From the NCBI RefSeq assembly GCF_910592395.1, contig NC_088326.1:7133001-7197000 (forward strand): a DNA stretch of 64,000 nt. Reading direction: 5' to 3'. The notes beneath the pieces were generated by a model. It saw only the letters and a list, made by a program, of their open reading frames with translations, searched no databases and was not told the DNA's origin. The position numbers and the translations under genes are program-made. Positions 22,217 to 37,200 of the stretch are shown here, in pieces (positions within the stretch are counted from its first letter, which is position 1; each line of letters starts with the position of its first letter). Origin of the DNA: Lineus longissimus (Eukaryota; Nemertea; Pilidiophora; Heteronemertea; Lineidae).

Positions 22217-25200
22217 GTTAAACCCATGGTGCACATTTTGTAACTGTAAGACCTAGAGACTTCAATTTTGCATTTCTGGATACTTCTGGTCAAACTCTAC
22301 TTTCAAAACAAAATTTGTCGCCATTCGACCTACTTCCTGCGAGCGAGAGTGCATGAAGGAAACTGGCCTATATCGGCCTAGGAGTAGCAGAATTAGTCGA
22401 AATATGCTCTAATATTAAGATAAAATTCTTGAAAATCTATTTTATTGAGAAAAAGTTCAAAAATTTAACAGGAGAGGGCGCTACCTGCCTTTTAATTATT
22501 TCTGCCGATTCAAATTCCCGCCCGATGACGTCAGCCATCAATGAAGTCTCCTATTTGCCAGTTCTCAAAACATGGCAGCTACACAACAAAAGCAGTAGCT
22601 CCAGGAATAAATCACTGTTCACTTCAGCTTCGTAATCGATTGTACCCCCACTTTATTGTGTTTTTTGTGGTGTTCCTATTCAATCAACGATGTAAGGCCT
22701 TATTATGTTGGTTTTAATTGAGAAGGTGCATTATAAGCGGCGTACGAAATACCGAAGCGGAGACAAAATGGCGGCATGTTGTTTACGCCATGTGCAATAA
22801 TCTTGGAGCTCAATGACACTCAAGTACCCAATTTTCTGCTTAAAAAGTAGTCTGGTAGGCGATATTATCACTAGTTCGTTTCAGTGGTAGTCATAAGGTC
22901 TTTAGGAACTACTTTCAGAAATTAGTTCTTGAAAATTTGGCCACATTTCTGTGAAAACGATATCGGAAGTGCATGCTCTGTTCGCGATGACATCGCCGAT
23001 GTATTTTGAAGTGGAGAATTCCCACAGTATGTGCAGTGAATCGGCATGATTCTGTTCGCCTATTAAGTTTTAGTTCTACGATTCTTTCATGAGTAAAAAG
23101 TAGACATTCAAGCAATACAATAATGTCACTCCCATAAAAATTGATTGGAAATTGAGGGAGCTACGGCATTCTGTTCGGCAACTGGTAGCGCTGAAAAAAT
23201 ACATTGCATACTGTACAATACCAAATGGCACATTTTAAAAAGCGCTCGTTGGACAACGTAGGGAATCCCCAGAAATGACCTCATCGTTGGTCTAAATAGA
23301 AAACTACGGTGGCGCAGTGGAGCACAAGAAAAGGTTTAGCATTAACTTCAGCAACAAAACGATTTCTCATGAATGATTTATTTGATCATCATCAGCTTGT
23401 TTCCCCTGATAGATAAAAAAATGATTTACAATTTCCATCAAAGTTTTCTATTTTGTGTATAGTCACATGTTATTTAACTGGCAAGGAGCCAAGCAGTTTT
23501 GAATATTCGCGGGAAAATACTTCGTACTTGTAAACGAGGCTATGACAATGAGTATCCTCATTCATGGCATAAACTTCATGTTTCGGTAAATATTTTCATA
23601 CGATGATTTCACCCGAATTATGGTCAGGATTGAGGAATGAACAATGGCATAAATTTGTCAACCAAAAACATTGGTACCGTAGTGAACGCAAAATGATATC
23701 AAATACCATGGAGCGTGGCATTTTCATGCATAATCAACTAAACGCCGGGAAGATATTAATGATATTAACTCAGCTGAGCGCCAGGCCCTTGGGCCTCTTG
23801 TTAGGACTGATTCCAAGGTTTATCACTGGTTTCAAGGTTTCACTGGTTCCAAGCTTTATCACCTACCAATACAAACTGCTACCTAGTTACTCGGTACATC
23901 ATATTCTATACTGTGAATTCCTTGCTTCAATTGTTCTTATAATATATTTTTCAACATTTCTCTCCAATCGCAAGCCGAGGATAAATACTCCTTTCAAGAT
24001 AGCGTAATCACACGCAATTCCACAGGTACATCCCATTCATTTGAAATTTCGGCCAATGACAGCAGGTTTTACAAAATGTAAATGCGCTGTTTATTTTCAA
24101 TAGTCACCGAATAGCTAAGACACATCTAAACCCGTTTTAATTGGCCAGAAAACATCTCTCAGCTTCTCCCACAAATAACGATTCACTTATTCCAACGTCA
24201 GTAACATGTGCACGCGGAAAACAATATGACCAACTCCACTTTTCAAGACAAACCACACCATCCCACAACTATTGCATGATTAACCCCTAACAATGACAAG
24301 TTCTTCCTCAAACTCTCCCTTTCATATCGACAGGTGAGCACAATGGCCCCGGCCATTTCATTTTACAGATTAACTGTTGTTGGTTATTGCAAGAGGAGTC
24401 GTTGGCACATTTCAAGTCCAGTAAAGCACTTGCTGTTCTCACATCTGATTAAGGTGTGCTTACTCGTCTAACTGCTTTCCATTCCCGAAGAGCGTTATCA
24501 AATATCTGCCGAAAGGCATCAAATATCAGCTGAAAGGCTTGAAATATCTGCCGAAAGGCATCAAATCTGCTGCACCAATAAAGTTCATTTTGTTAACCAA
24601 CTCTTTATATTCTTTTCTTCACATACAAAAAAGACCATCCCAAACATTTGGCTGCATTCACTTCATCAATTTCCAGACAACAATCGGTTCATTTGACCAT
24701 TGTAAAGCACCAGGCCCCACCTCACAAAATACAATGTAATAATTATGTACCTTGTGTCCATGTGCATGTTATTAGTTCCACCTACGCTGCATGAAGACAA
24801 GGACTTCACTCTTTGACGTCGCCACGCAACTCTTTGACGTCATCACACACCCCACTTCATAACAGGGTTACGTCAACTCAGTACTTCAGCATGCACTGAT
24901 ATAGCAAGAAGGTCTTTCGCACCAGCGCTTCTGCGTGCTAGACGTTACAGCTTCACGTTGCCTCATAATAACAGGGTACCAACACACACTTTGCCCTTGC
25001 CTTCACCTATCAATTTCAGCTGAGCGCCAGGCCCTTGGGCCTCTTGTTGGCTTTCTGTCTCGTTAAATTTGCTCAATCATCGAGTCAAAGTGGAAGATCA
25101 AAACACACATGAACGCCATAGGCCTAGTACATTTTATACACAAACAGTATTGCAAAAAATTCTTCCGAATCATCAGAATGAAATAATCTTATTACTTCAC

Positions 25201-28200
25201 AATTATCTGTTACACATTAATAATATAATCAGTGCAGTGCCCTAGTGAGCGCGCAGCACCTTTAGGTTGGGGGGGAAACCCCCAAAACCCCCTGGTTGTG
25301 AACCTGCTATAATTCCTTCCGCCAATTTTTTTCTTTGATAGACGGTTTTCTCTGTGTATCTCTTTAGCAGTAACTCAACTCCATCATCACAATAGCTGGC
25401 AAAGAAATTGAAAATGTCCCTCCCCTGAATTTGAAAGGTGTCTGGACTATCTTAGTCTGGCAATCTGGCAGATTCATATGTCAAGTGCAAGCTCTATTGC
25501 ACTCGCGCAACTGTTGACATAGGGAGCCCCCCCCCCCCAACCTCTGTCCTTCTGACATGTTTTAAGCAGTGCATTTGGGGAAGGCCCCCCCAAACCCCCC
25601 ATTGGCCTCTCAATAAGTCCTTCCGAGCTGCTTACCCCAGGGCGCTCGAGTGGAACCCCCAAACCTTCATGATGGTACAGCCCTGTGACACGTTTAACCC
25701 AGGGCGAGGAAGGGGTACCCCTTTGATGGTACCCTAACCCTAACCCTAACCCTCAACCATCATTACCCTTCCTTTTCATTGGCATGATATTGGCAAGACT
25801 GCCAAGAGGTGGTAGACACTGGTGGCTTCCTTGAGACAATTGCATGTGGTTGTACCTGGGCAACCAATTCAAGGGGTAGGGGTCAGGTTTTTCCTCCACC
25901 AATAATGTTGCCGAATGGTGCAGGGAAGTAAAGTATGCATTGCAAGCCATGTGTCCAAACTCTAGTAAATAAGGGTGAATTTTTTCAAATTTAACTTTTA
26001 TAAATTCTTTTATGATTTAGGCCTAGGCCAATTTTTTTTTATCCCCCCCTCCAGTTCACTAGTTTTTAGCTCAGCTGACAAAGTCAGCGGAGCTAATCAA
26101 ATAGCTATTCGATTGGTGTCCATCCTTCCATCCTTCGATCTAGCCATCTGTAGACAAAGCTGGGCATTTTGTAATCATACAATCGAGGCACTTCAAATCT
26201 AGTCTTGCTTATAAACACCGCAGAAAATGTTGCTTACGGAAAAAAAAAAGGACGATTCGACTCAAATTCAGCTCCCCAGGGGGCAAAATGCGTAAATGAA
26301 AAAACAATTTTTTGACGCTCTATTCCAGCAGATAAAAGCTTGAAATAAAGTTGAAAAGGTCTTCATGATACAGAAGTTTTGATATGAAATAGATTAGTGT
26401 CGATTTATATCACCAGTTGGCGGTAGTGAGCAAAACTGTTGTATGACCCCGGATGATTCCGCTTTAAATTTCCCGCCGAGGTTACCTGGAGTACTATCAT
26501 CAAGAAAATGGCGGTGACCTTTTTATTTCTATCGGAGTGATGATTTTGTAACTGACAAATTTTCTTATTTAACACTTTCAGCGCCATCCGACGTAATTTT
26601 ACGTCTTGCAAGTTCACACGGTTGAGCCATCCGACGTAATATTACGTCGCATTTTTAAATTTCCCGCTTTGTCTTCGAGGCGACTAGCAGCGCAGTATAG
26701 GGGAAAATAATTTAACTATACAGCGCTTGAGGTGATAGTATGATGTTCAGCCAATGTGCTATTTATAGCCAAGATCGTCTGCATTCGAATAGGCGCAATG
26801 GCGGGTCGAAGATTGATGACGGGGGCAGATGTAGCCGAGAGTATGCCAAAAAGCGGGTATTTGGAAAGACACCAGATATTACTGTTCTATGTGTGGGGTA
26901 CCATTGTGCAAAATCAAGTGCTTTGCTGACTATCATTCCAAATTAGCATTGTAAAGAGATCTAATAAAGAAGAACCAAAACAGAAAATTTCATGTAATTA
27001 TCTTTATTCCTTCTATTGTTTTCATAATTTTGAAAAAGGGTAAAAAGGGGCGTTACCTTGGTCCCTGGGGGAAGTACGCTAAATATGGCTGGGCGCTGAA
27101 AGTGTTAAGCCTTTACGGAAATGTATTTTGGTACGAAACTTCACACGTTTATAGAAAAGATCAACGAGAATGTGTTCAAATGCCCTCATAACGATGAGTT
27201 CAACGGAATTTGGTCAAAACAACCTTCGAATGGAGTCAACTTTCTTTGCGATATTGAAGCGACGACCTCATTATTTATCGTAATTTATGCAGATCTGAGT
27301 CCAGCTGATGGGTGATGTTCTGATTTGTGTTCAAACTATTGGAAACTTCGGAAATTAGTTCTATTAGTTCTACTATTCTGCAGGAGCATATTATAGCCAT
27401 TGATGTTGACAGCTAAAAGCACGAAAACTTTGTTCAGGTTTCTCGTCCAATCAGTGAATCACGTGACCTCTCCAACACTCGATAATGCACTCTTTTCGTC
27501 CACGTTTTAGGCCAATCTTCGGCATGAACATGAAATCTAATAAGCGCAGTACTCAAATCAGATGTTTCTCTCGCCTTGAAAACATTCCTGGGTAAAATCC
27601 ATTGAGATCAGCCGAGTTAATCTACTTTTTCCGTGCTTAAAATCTCTGCCGCTGAATCACGGAGGATACCGCGGTGACGTCACGGCTTTTCCAAGATGGC
27701 GCTTCATATTGTAAACAAACTCAATCCACGGCCAAGAGAAAATCAGGTCTTCAAATAAAGTTAGATTTTTCGCATCAAATCAGAGTTATTAGTACTTTTC
27801 TGCTATGAAATAAATCTTCAGACAATCAGTTATCATTTGAAAAATGAAAAGTGCTGTTTTGATGGGGAAAAATAGTGTTTTTAAAACCAAATAGCCAGGC
27901 ACCGATCTTCCAAAATTAGCGATGGTTTCAAAACAGTCTCCCAGATATGGGGCAATCTCTTCATTATCATAATGGGATTTGGAGGCATGTTTACAGATTT
28001 TACAAGTTTTTACAACTGTCATCCACCCTACCTAGGGGCCAAAATTCATAAAAGGTGTTTAAGGGTTGGACGTGTTTCAGGGCCTATTCATATTTTGTGA
28101 AGATTTACATGAAGGACCTGAATGTAGCTGAATGTAGCCAGTGTAGCTGCTATTCAGGCCACCAGGCCTCTAGTTTAATCTCTTCCATAACCTTTGATAG

Positions 28201-31200
28201 AGACCCCCTAATCCTCCATGTATGAGCTGAGTTGGCCATAAAGACCCTGACTGACTGCATTGCTGACCATGAGGGGTGTTCTCAAAGGTCACCAGCTGTC
28301 TGAAAAAAACTATCACCGGTAGCGAGCTAAAACTAATCTTTAAAATGAAAGAATTTAGCAGGAATTTTCTAGTAATGTTTCTAGTAATTTTCAAGAAAAA
28401 AATCCTTTGTTGCATCATAGTTTACCCATACATTGTGAAAAAGAATGAAAATAAAATAAAATAAAAAAATTAGTTTTTGGACATTTTTGGCTCACTGTCA
28501 GGGGAGTCTATACCATAGCCCTATGTCGTCGTCGTCGTCGTCCGTCGTCATTATCCTGTGTGGCATGTTTCTTAACCGCTTGTGCTATGAACTTGAAACT
28601 TTGTACACATTATGACCTAGGTCACATGACCTCTGGCAGCGAATTTCGGTCTGGTCTGATTCTTCACCTTGCCACCAGGGGGCTAAAACCGAAAACTTAA
28701 AAAGTGTGATAAGTCGTTTATTACTGATTTGTTTTTGCTAAAATATTTATGGTGGGTACCCCTAGCAAGGATACATCACATATCATACGGGTTTTTGATT
28801 TGACCTACTTGTCAAGGTCACAGAGGTCAAACTCTAAAATTTCACCGATAGTGGCACGTTTTGTCTTTATTTGTCCTATAGTCTTTAAATTTGGTATGTA
28901 GATACCTGTTATGTAGCTCTACATGTTGACAAAAAATCAGGTTGATGTGGCGTACTTTTCAAGGTCACAGAGGTCAAATGGTGTGAATTGGCCCTTTTTG
29001 GCTCACCTGTGAGCCTTTACCATCCTGCAGCGTCCGTCGTCGTCGTCCGTCGTCGTTAGACATGGGTGGCACGTTTTGTTACCGCTGAAGCCACTGAACT
29101 GAAACTTGGTACACATGTACCCCTTGGTGACCACTACTCAGAGACCAAAACGCGGTCTCATATGTTTCACGGTTTGGCCACCAGGGGGCCAAAGGTAAAA
29201 AATGAAGAAATGCGTTTTCTCCCTTATTACTGGTCCGAAAAATTTGAAAAAAATATGGTAGGTACTTCTACTAATGGGACATCACATATCCTCCGGGTTT
29301 TTGATTTGACCTAATTTTCAAGGTAAGATAGGTCAAAGTTCGCCGACGGCACCGCTGTTAGTCAATGGTGGCACGTTTTGTAACCGCTGAGGCTATTGAA
29401 CTCAAACTTGGTACATATATACCCTTGGGTGACCTTTACTAAGAGACTGAATCGTGGCGTCATACGATTTACGGTTTGGCCAATAGGGGGCCAAAGGTCA
29501 ACAATGAAAATATGCGATTACTCGCCTACGTCTGAAAAATTTGAATAAAATATGGCAGGTACTTCTTGCAGTGTTACATCATATATCCTCCGCATTCATT
29601 TTTTGGCTCACCTGCCCCTTTTCATCCCCCCCCGACCCACCCACCCCTGACCCCACCCCTGACCCCTGCCCTGACCCTTGATTTGACGTACCTGTCAAGG
29701 TCACAGAGGTCAAATGGCGTAAATTGGGCATTTGAGCATAACTGTGGAACGTTTGTTAACCCCTAAGGCTATGAACTTGAGACTTTGTACAAAGGACCCC
29801 CTAGGTCAGCTGACCTCTGACTCTGATTTCAGTCCAGTCTGATTCTCGACTTGGCCACCAGGGGGCCAAAAGTGAAAACCTAGAAAGTGTGATATCTCGC
29901 TTATTAGTGATTCGTTTTCAATAACATTTTTATGGTAGGTTCTCCTAGCAAGGATACATCACATATCGTATGAGTTTTTGATTTGACCTGCTTTTCAAGG
30001 TCACAGAGCTCAAATGGCGTAAATTGATCGTTTTGATTATAACTATGGCACGTTTCTTAACCACTAAAGCTATGAACTTGAAATTTGGTACACATGACTC
30101 CCTACGTCATGTTACCTCGGACAGCGAATTTCGATCTGATCTGGTACTCAACTTGGCCACCAGGAGGCCAAAACTAAAATAGGTAAAAAGCGCAATATCT
30201 CGTTTATTAGTGACTTTTTCTGATGATATTCTTATGGTTCTTACTCCAAGCAACGATACGTCACATGTCATACCGACTTTGGTTTGACCTATATACTATG
30301 CATGTACAATGTTTCTTAACCTGGATGAATTCCAAAGCACCAAATATCTATACGGTGAGCACAATGGCCCTTGGCCGTTTCATTAGAATTGCCTGTTACA
30401 TAATGAAGAGACAGGATTAGCTGGGTCCAAATACATTAAATACATGACCAACTAGATATACCATTCTCTGCCGAAAACCGCATTCAATTATCTTATTCTA
30501 ACTCTGTGATATTAAAAAAAACCTATGGACATTTATCTTCTGGAAGGACTGACACATCCTCTGGCACTCTTGTAATATAGTTACATTCCCCAAGACAGAT
30601 CCTATATTACACCACTTTCTTCTTTTTTAGCTCAGCTGACAAAGTCAGTGTAGCTGGTAATATTACTAAGGGAACTAGCTTAAACCCGTGCTCTGCACTG
30701 TGGTTGAGGGAGCTTATATAAAATAAAGTGTCAGTTTCATTTGTGGTGAAGTTGTTTGGAGCGTTTTTTGCGTACCAGTATCTTGCTGAGAATGTGATGG
30801 TGTGCGGAAAATGTCATAGATTGATCTACAGTATTTCTTTGAAGACAACGTTCCGTGTTATGGTTTTGTCCTATCGTAGTCCTTGGTTGCTGTTGTTGTC
30901 GACTTTGACGTATATGTTGTTGAATGTCCTAGCACCGGAGAAGGCGACATAGAGTTGGCCATGTGAGAAGACCGGGGCGGGCAGGTATATGCCTAGTCTA
31001 TTGAATGTTTTTCATTGGGTCTTGCTGATTGTAATTGAGTAAGCAATGCGCACTGGGAACTGTATTCGTTGTAGGGTGAACGGCAAGTTGGCGTCGGACG
31101 GCACAAGTCTAATTCTGGGTATGAGTGCCCTAACTGCTGAAAACAGCTCTGAGGCTGCCTGGCAGATCAAGTAACTTACATATTTTCCTCATAGGTAGCA

Positions 31201-34200
31201 GCACTTGCTGATGATGGAGGTGGCCCATTCATAGGGCTAAAGTCACGAAAAACAGCATATTCCGATGAAAATTTGGTTTCGAAATATAGCGGATCGTCTT
31301 CGGGACGTCCAAATGTTCCTAAATAACCCTCAACATGGCCAATTCATTCAGTGGTTTCAGAGGAGATAGAGCAAATTACTCTCCAGACGTCTCCAGTAAT
31401 AATATATAGATGGTGTCTGTCCTTCCTTCCATCCATGTCACTTTTGGGCATTTTGTAACCGCAAGGCCTAGGCACTTCGTTGATGCTGCTATATTAGGCG
31501 TAACCCAAGATGAACTCAGAAACCAAAAATCAGCGCAATCCGACCTACATTAAGCGAATGACGTCATCGGGAAGTTTAAACTTCATTCCTTTATACCTCG
31601 GTCCACAGAGGAAATATTGTTTTCACGTCTGGCCGAATATTTTTTGATAATTTTTTCATTTTTACTTGTAATGGAATTAGTTTAGTTTTCACCGCCAGTT
31701 GGCACTACAGGCACATTTTACTGAATTTCTGAAGATTCAAAAGCCCGGGCTATGACGTATAGTTGCGCAGTTGTATTCTGTGCATGGAGTTGGCCAAGGA
31801 ACCAGGCTTTATTTCAGCATACCCACTGTGACCAGTCTTAAGATGGAAGATTGATTTTGCAACACGGTAATTAACCAATTTTCTGCTCAAAAGAAGTCAA
31901 GTAGGCGATATTATCACTAGTTCCTTTCAGTGGGTAGTCATAAGGTCTTTATAGGGACTACTTTCAGGAATTAGATCTTGAAAATTGGGCCACAATTCTG
32001 TGAAAACGATATTAGAAGTGCACGCTCTGTTCGCGATTTATTTTGAAGTGGAGAATTCCCACATTATGTCGGCATGATTCTGTTTGCTTTTTAGTTTTTA
32101 GTACTACGTTCCTTACATGAGTAAAAAGTTGACATTCCAAGTAACACAGCAATGTCATTCCGATAAAAACTGATTCAAAATGACGGAGCTACGGCATTCT
32201 GTTCTGCAATTGGCAACGCTGATAAAATACATTGCATGCTAATGCATGCCAAATGGCACACTTTAAAAAGCGCTCATTGGACAACGTAGGGAATCACCAG
32301 AAATGATGTCATCGCTGGTCTAAATGAAAAATAGATTGGTTCCCGATTGACTCACTGGGGATATGCAGTAGAGCACAATTTCATAAAAAACGACCCTTTG
32401 TAAATTCCAGTCACCTGCAGGACAGGTCAATTTCTCTCAATAAAATTAATTTTGTTGACTCCTGTAACCTTATTTTTAAAAAAAGACAGTGGTGTTAATC
32501 CCAAACTGGTCATTTTGTGTCATTCAAACTTACCTATGGAACACTTTTGCATGTTACTCCATTTGGGCTCAAACACAAGAGTATCCCTTTAATTTTCTAA
32601 AGGGAGAACTGAGTTAACAGCTCGGCCGCCAGGCGGCGCCCTGACCGATCCCGCGAGATCGCGCCGATCTCATGCCGCCATATTCAGTCTTTACTCTTGT
32701 GCTTCTACGAAGCACATCGTTTTTTCAAAGCTGCCGTGAATTCGATTTAAAACCAAATTCAACCAGCCAAGTCTAGACGATTTTGGGTTCATTCACCTAT
32801 GGAGTAGACCGCCAAACTAATCTTGGCATTAGTATTGTCCAGTCTATTTAATTATAGACTTTTCTTAGCTAGCTTAGTCGACCCGGCTCCATTATTTTGA
32901 TCTTAGTAGGGTAGATTTACGTAGGCTATTCTCCGCTCTATTGTAATGAACAAGACTCAGATCCATTGCAATAGTGTTTAATTCAAGTAGGCATGTTTTC
33001 CTTTCCATTAATAATTGCGTCCTTTCTGGCCTACTTGGGGTTTCCAGTGTTTTTATTGTCATTGGTACCATTTTTTATATGGCGTACCCCTCCGACGGCA
33101 TCCTTTGTCTCACCACAAAGGAATGCGTCTGGTGGCGGGAAACGGGCCGCGAAGACGCCTAAACCCTCTTCCGGTTCCGTTTCCGGGCATATAACCCGGA
33201 GGTCTACCAAACCTCCCGCCACCACCCCTTCCGTCAGCCGAGTTCCGGTTCCGGCCGCGGCTGCGAAGGATGCGGGATCAGACATTATTGCATTTCCTTA
33301 CAAGAAATGGCCATTTTGTTAGTTCATACTTACCTATGGAACACGGCCCTCCCGCCGTCCCCACAAACGGGACATACCCTTGTTAACGCTCAAGAGTAAG
33401 ACTGAATATGGCGGCATGAGATCGGCGTGATCTCGCGGGATCGGTCAGGGCGCGGCCTGGCGGCCGAGCTGTTAACTCAGTTCTCCCTTTAGAAAATTAA
33501 AGGGATACTCTTGTGTTTGAGCCCAAATGGGGTAACATGCAAAAGTGTTCCATAGGTAAGTATGAACCAACAAAATGGCCATTTCTTGTAAGGAAATGGG
33601 CATTTCTATTTATTTTGGCCTCTGTTATCAGGATACCTCTCGATTACTGACAGCATTTTGTATCCTTGGTTTTGCTGTACAACTCAGCCTGGACATACTA
33701 CTGTTGTCCTTGGAGAAGTCACATCCTCTCTGACACTTCTTGTCTGTAAGGCTACCGATACAACATACTGAACTAGGGATATCTTCTGTTTCCTCCTGTA
33801 ACATTTACATACCATGGATGATTAGTTCAGTCATATTTCATTCAGCTGGCAGCTCTGCATTGGAATTTTAGTGGTATAACGTGTTCTCTTGACCTTCAAA
33901 CAGTAGTATAAAGCCGATATTTACTACTTTACACCCTCAGTCCTATGTTATTAGGTCATCCAGCTGAGTGCCAGGCCCTTGGGCCTCTTGTCTCCAATCT
34001 ATCTACACCAAGTTTATTGTAGCTCCATCCTACGTAAATTTATTCTATACGGAACAATAAACTATTTGATAATTGATATTTGTTGTTCTAACTTGTTTTC
34101 GCCTAATTTCAGATATGCTTGCTGACCACATGGATGATGTTGGTATTGGTGAGGGAGATATTGAACATGAAGATGGCATGGAAGGTGCCGAATATTCTGT

Positions 34201-37200
34201 CAGAGATGACGCTGAAGTGGTCTTCACCAGTCATAGAGGTTAGCATCTTATCAATGATAGAATAGATGTCATGGAAGTCTACTTTCTATTGATAAGAGAT
34301 TGCCATGACCAAAATGGTCTATCACTTTATTTTCACACCAAATGGATGTCATGGAAGTCTACTTTCTTTTGACCAAGACCTCCTGCTACAGATTCTTCAA
34401 ATTTTATATTTGACACCTATTGCCTTATTTGGCATCAGACCCAATTCAGGTCAATTGTGACCTAATTTACACCTAGTTTTCAAATCACAGAGGTCAAACT
34501 CTAAAAGTGTAATTGATAGTGCCATGTTTAGTCATTTTGTTGTACCCATTTCATACTAAATCATTCCGAGGTGAGCACAATGTCCCCAGGACAATTCATT
34601 TTAATTTAAGTTTGGCTTGTATTTTTAGGCTCTGTGTTCTGTGTTCACACTGATCCGGAGACTTGTTCTATGGCGGTGACTGGTGGTGAGGATGACAGAG
34701 CATTTGTCTGGAAGCTCGGCAGTGGGGAGGAGGTTTTAGAGTGTACAGGCAAGTGTGTGATTATGATGCTAGTTAAATTAGATTTAACAAAACACAATCT
34801 TCTGAATGGTGTCCACGTCTGAATAGTGTTCGAAGAGCATTCAAGCTTTCAACTCTTGTCTTGTTCTAATTAACAGAAATGCCAACATGCTTGCAGTGAA
34901 CTCCAAGGCACTCGTTGTCCTTAAAGAATTCATAAACAATCTGTGAAATGTACCTCAGTAAATCAGAATTGCACACATGTATAAACAACAAAATGGCTAG
35001 TCAGTCATTGTCAGTGAGCTGGCATTGCTAGTTCTCAATCTCATGCCACCCCTTCATTTTACTGAATACGAATGTACTCCTTGTGGACATATGCAGGCCA
35101 GGGCCCATATTCATAAAGCAACTTAAGTCAAAGTGGGGCACCTAATATGCATCTTAAGTTTAAGTGGGGTACTTACTTAAAATAAGTCATATTCGTAAAC
35201 ATACTTAAGTCAAGTGGACCACTCAAATCGAGTCTTAGATTTGAGACACCTCTGGAGCAGTCTTAACTCTAAGTCCCGCTCTAAGTGGACTGGTTCTTTC
35301 AGTTCATTTTGTGCACGGTGCTCAACGGAGATGGCTGCGTTGATGTTAGCTTGGCAACATGCATTTGCACACAGACGTGCAATTCGCAGGGAAAGGGTTT
35401 TTCGTGATCGGCTGCATCCACTGGACGCTTACAATGACTTGGAATTGTACCAGCGATATCGGTTTGATCGGCAGACAATTCTTCAATTGATTGATCTTGT
35501 GAGGGATGACCTAGAATCGAAAACTAGGAGGAATTACGCGCTGCCTGCTGAGTTGAAGTTGCTTGCGACTCTTCGGTTTTATGCTTGCGGATCATTCCAA
35601 CAGGTTACTGGTGATACTGTCCACATTTCGCAGCCAACCATGAGTCGAGTGATCGCGGAGGTAACAACCACACTGAACAATTCTCTAAAACACATCATCA
35701 AATTTCCGAGACAAGAGGACACACCTCAATTATCTGCAGATTTTTACGAGATAGCTCGATTTCCCGGTGTTATCGGTGTGGTCGATGGAACGCATATTTG
35801 GATTCTAGGACCTTCGTTTCATGAGTGGAGATATGTAAACAGGAAAAACTGGTATTCCATCAATGTACAGGTTGTTTTTGATGCACATTTTAGGTTTATG
35901 AATGTTGTGGCTAGATGGCCCGGTAGCACCCATGACTCCGTTGTGCTCCGAGAAAGCGCCGTAACCGACATTATGAGACGTTGGCAAGGAGATGAGGTCA
36001 TCCTTGGTGACAGTGGGTATCCATTGCGTCCTTGGCTGATGACGCCATTTTTGAACCCTAACACCCCCGGGCAACGACGATACAATCGGTCTCACAAGAA
36101 AACTCGGTGTTTGGTTGAAAGGGGCATCGGTCAATGGAAAAGGCGATTCCACTGTCTGCATGGAAAACTGCGTTATACACCGGAGAAAGCATGTGCAATC
36201 ATTACTGCGTGTGCAATGTTGCAAAACATTGCTATCAACAAAGCTCTACCGGATTTCGATCCAGCAGACATGGATGATATCGAACATCGGCCACAACCCG
36301 ATGAGGATGGGAACGATGAAGGGAATATCGTAGCATTTGCAGGTGTAAATGGAACTGCTACAAGAGATCACATTGTCCAGCAACATTTCTAAGGCAAGTA
36401 AGTGTAACAAATACGTATCTATTATATGCTCATACACACAATTTATTTGTTTTCAAAGGTTTTTGACAAATATTTACAACTGTGTAAATATGTTTTCATC
36501 GTTTGCCTGAAATGAATTTACAGAAGCATTTTCCATCTCCTTCTCCATCTTACTTGTTTTCATTTTCAACAATTTAATTTCTAGAACCAATTTTTCCTTT
36601 TCAAGTTTAAGCTTATCCATCTCGAGCGCACATCTTTCCTTCTCAGAAGCAAGCAGTTCTTTCTGCAGTACTACCATCTCGTCCGTATTTCCTAAATTCT
36701 TTAGGGTTTTATCCTTTTCAGTGTTCTTGGGAAGCGGTGGGCAAGGATTAGGCAATGAAGACCTCACAGGAGAAGGCTGCACCAATCTTTGGAATTTAGT
36801 TGAGGTACTGGCGAGGGCTGCCGAGGCACAACCAAGGGATGATGAAGCTTTTCGTTTTTGTGTCCGCATCTTGGGTTCTTGAAGAAAAGACTCAGTTTGA
36901 TTCTCTTCCTCATTCTCGCTGAAAGAACTGAAAGAAAATGCATTTACTTTACTAACGATAATGCTTAATTTCAAGCAGATGGGCTAAATGTTAAAGTTTG
37001 ATTGAATTAGTTGCTGTGTAAAATCGTTTTGCACATACCTGTCGTTGGTTGCAACGCTGTGGGTGATATTCAGGCGCGGGACAGTATTTACTGATGTAGC
37101 GATTTTAGGTTTCGGTGCACCGCTATCAAAGCCGCCATCTATACCATACACGGATGGATCATCTTCGCCAATAACAGCTGCAACTTTCTGTGAAATTATC

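Larger units (their letters stand above)
26068..28018 (+). mobile_element. Helentron-like copy A9, 3'-truncated, holding a piggyBac remnant
   Basis: The 5' end is AGCTCAGCTGACAAAGTCAGCGG, as in A2. The body follows A2 closely (for instance 27121-28018 against 19888-20790) apart from a 532-bp piggyBac-type insertion and a deletion of about 100 bp near 26475. Similarity to A2 stops near 28018 and no 3' hairpin in register follows. Confidence 0.65.
30629..33991 (+). mobile_element. Helentron-like family A-type copy A6 with insertion
   Basis: The 5' end is AGCTCAGCTGACAAAGTCAG; the 3' end has CAGCTGAGTGCC, hairpin AGGCCCTTGGGCCT and CTTGT. It aligns with A7 (56040-58114) across its length. The extra 1.1 kb at 32516-33600 is a foldback insertion absent from A7. 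Confidence 0.7.

Noticed and set aside
25474-25662. Gly-rich minus-strand frame
   Set aside because: Product of C-runs in intronic sequence; no homology pattern.
29566-29766. Pro-rich frame
   Set aside because: Translation of a C-rich low-complexity tract inside family B sequence.
35805-36224. Minus-strand frames opposite the Harbinger transposase
   Set aside because: Antisense shadows of a conserved coding sequence.
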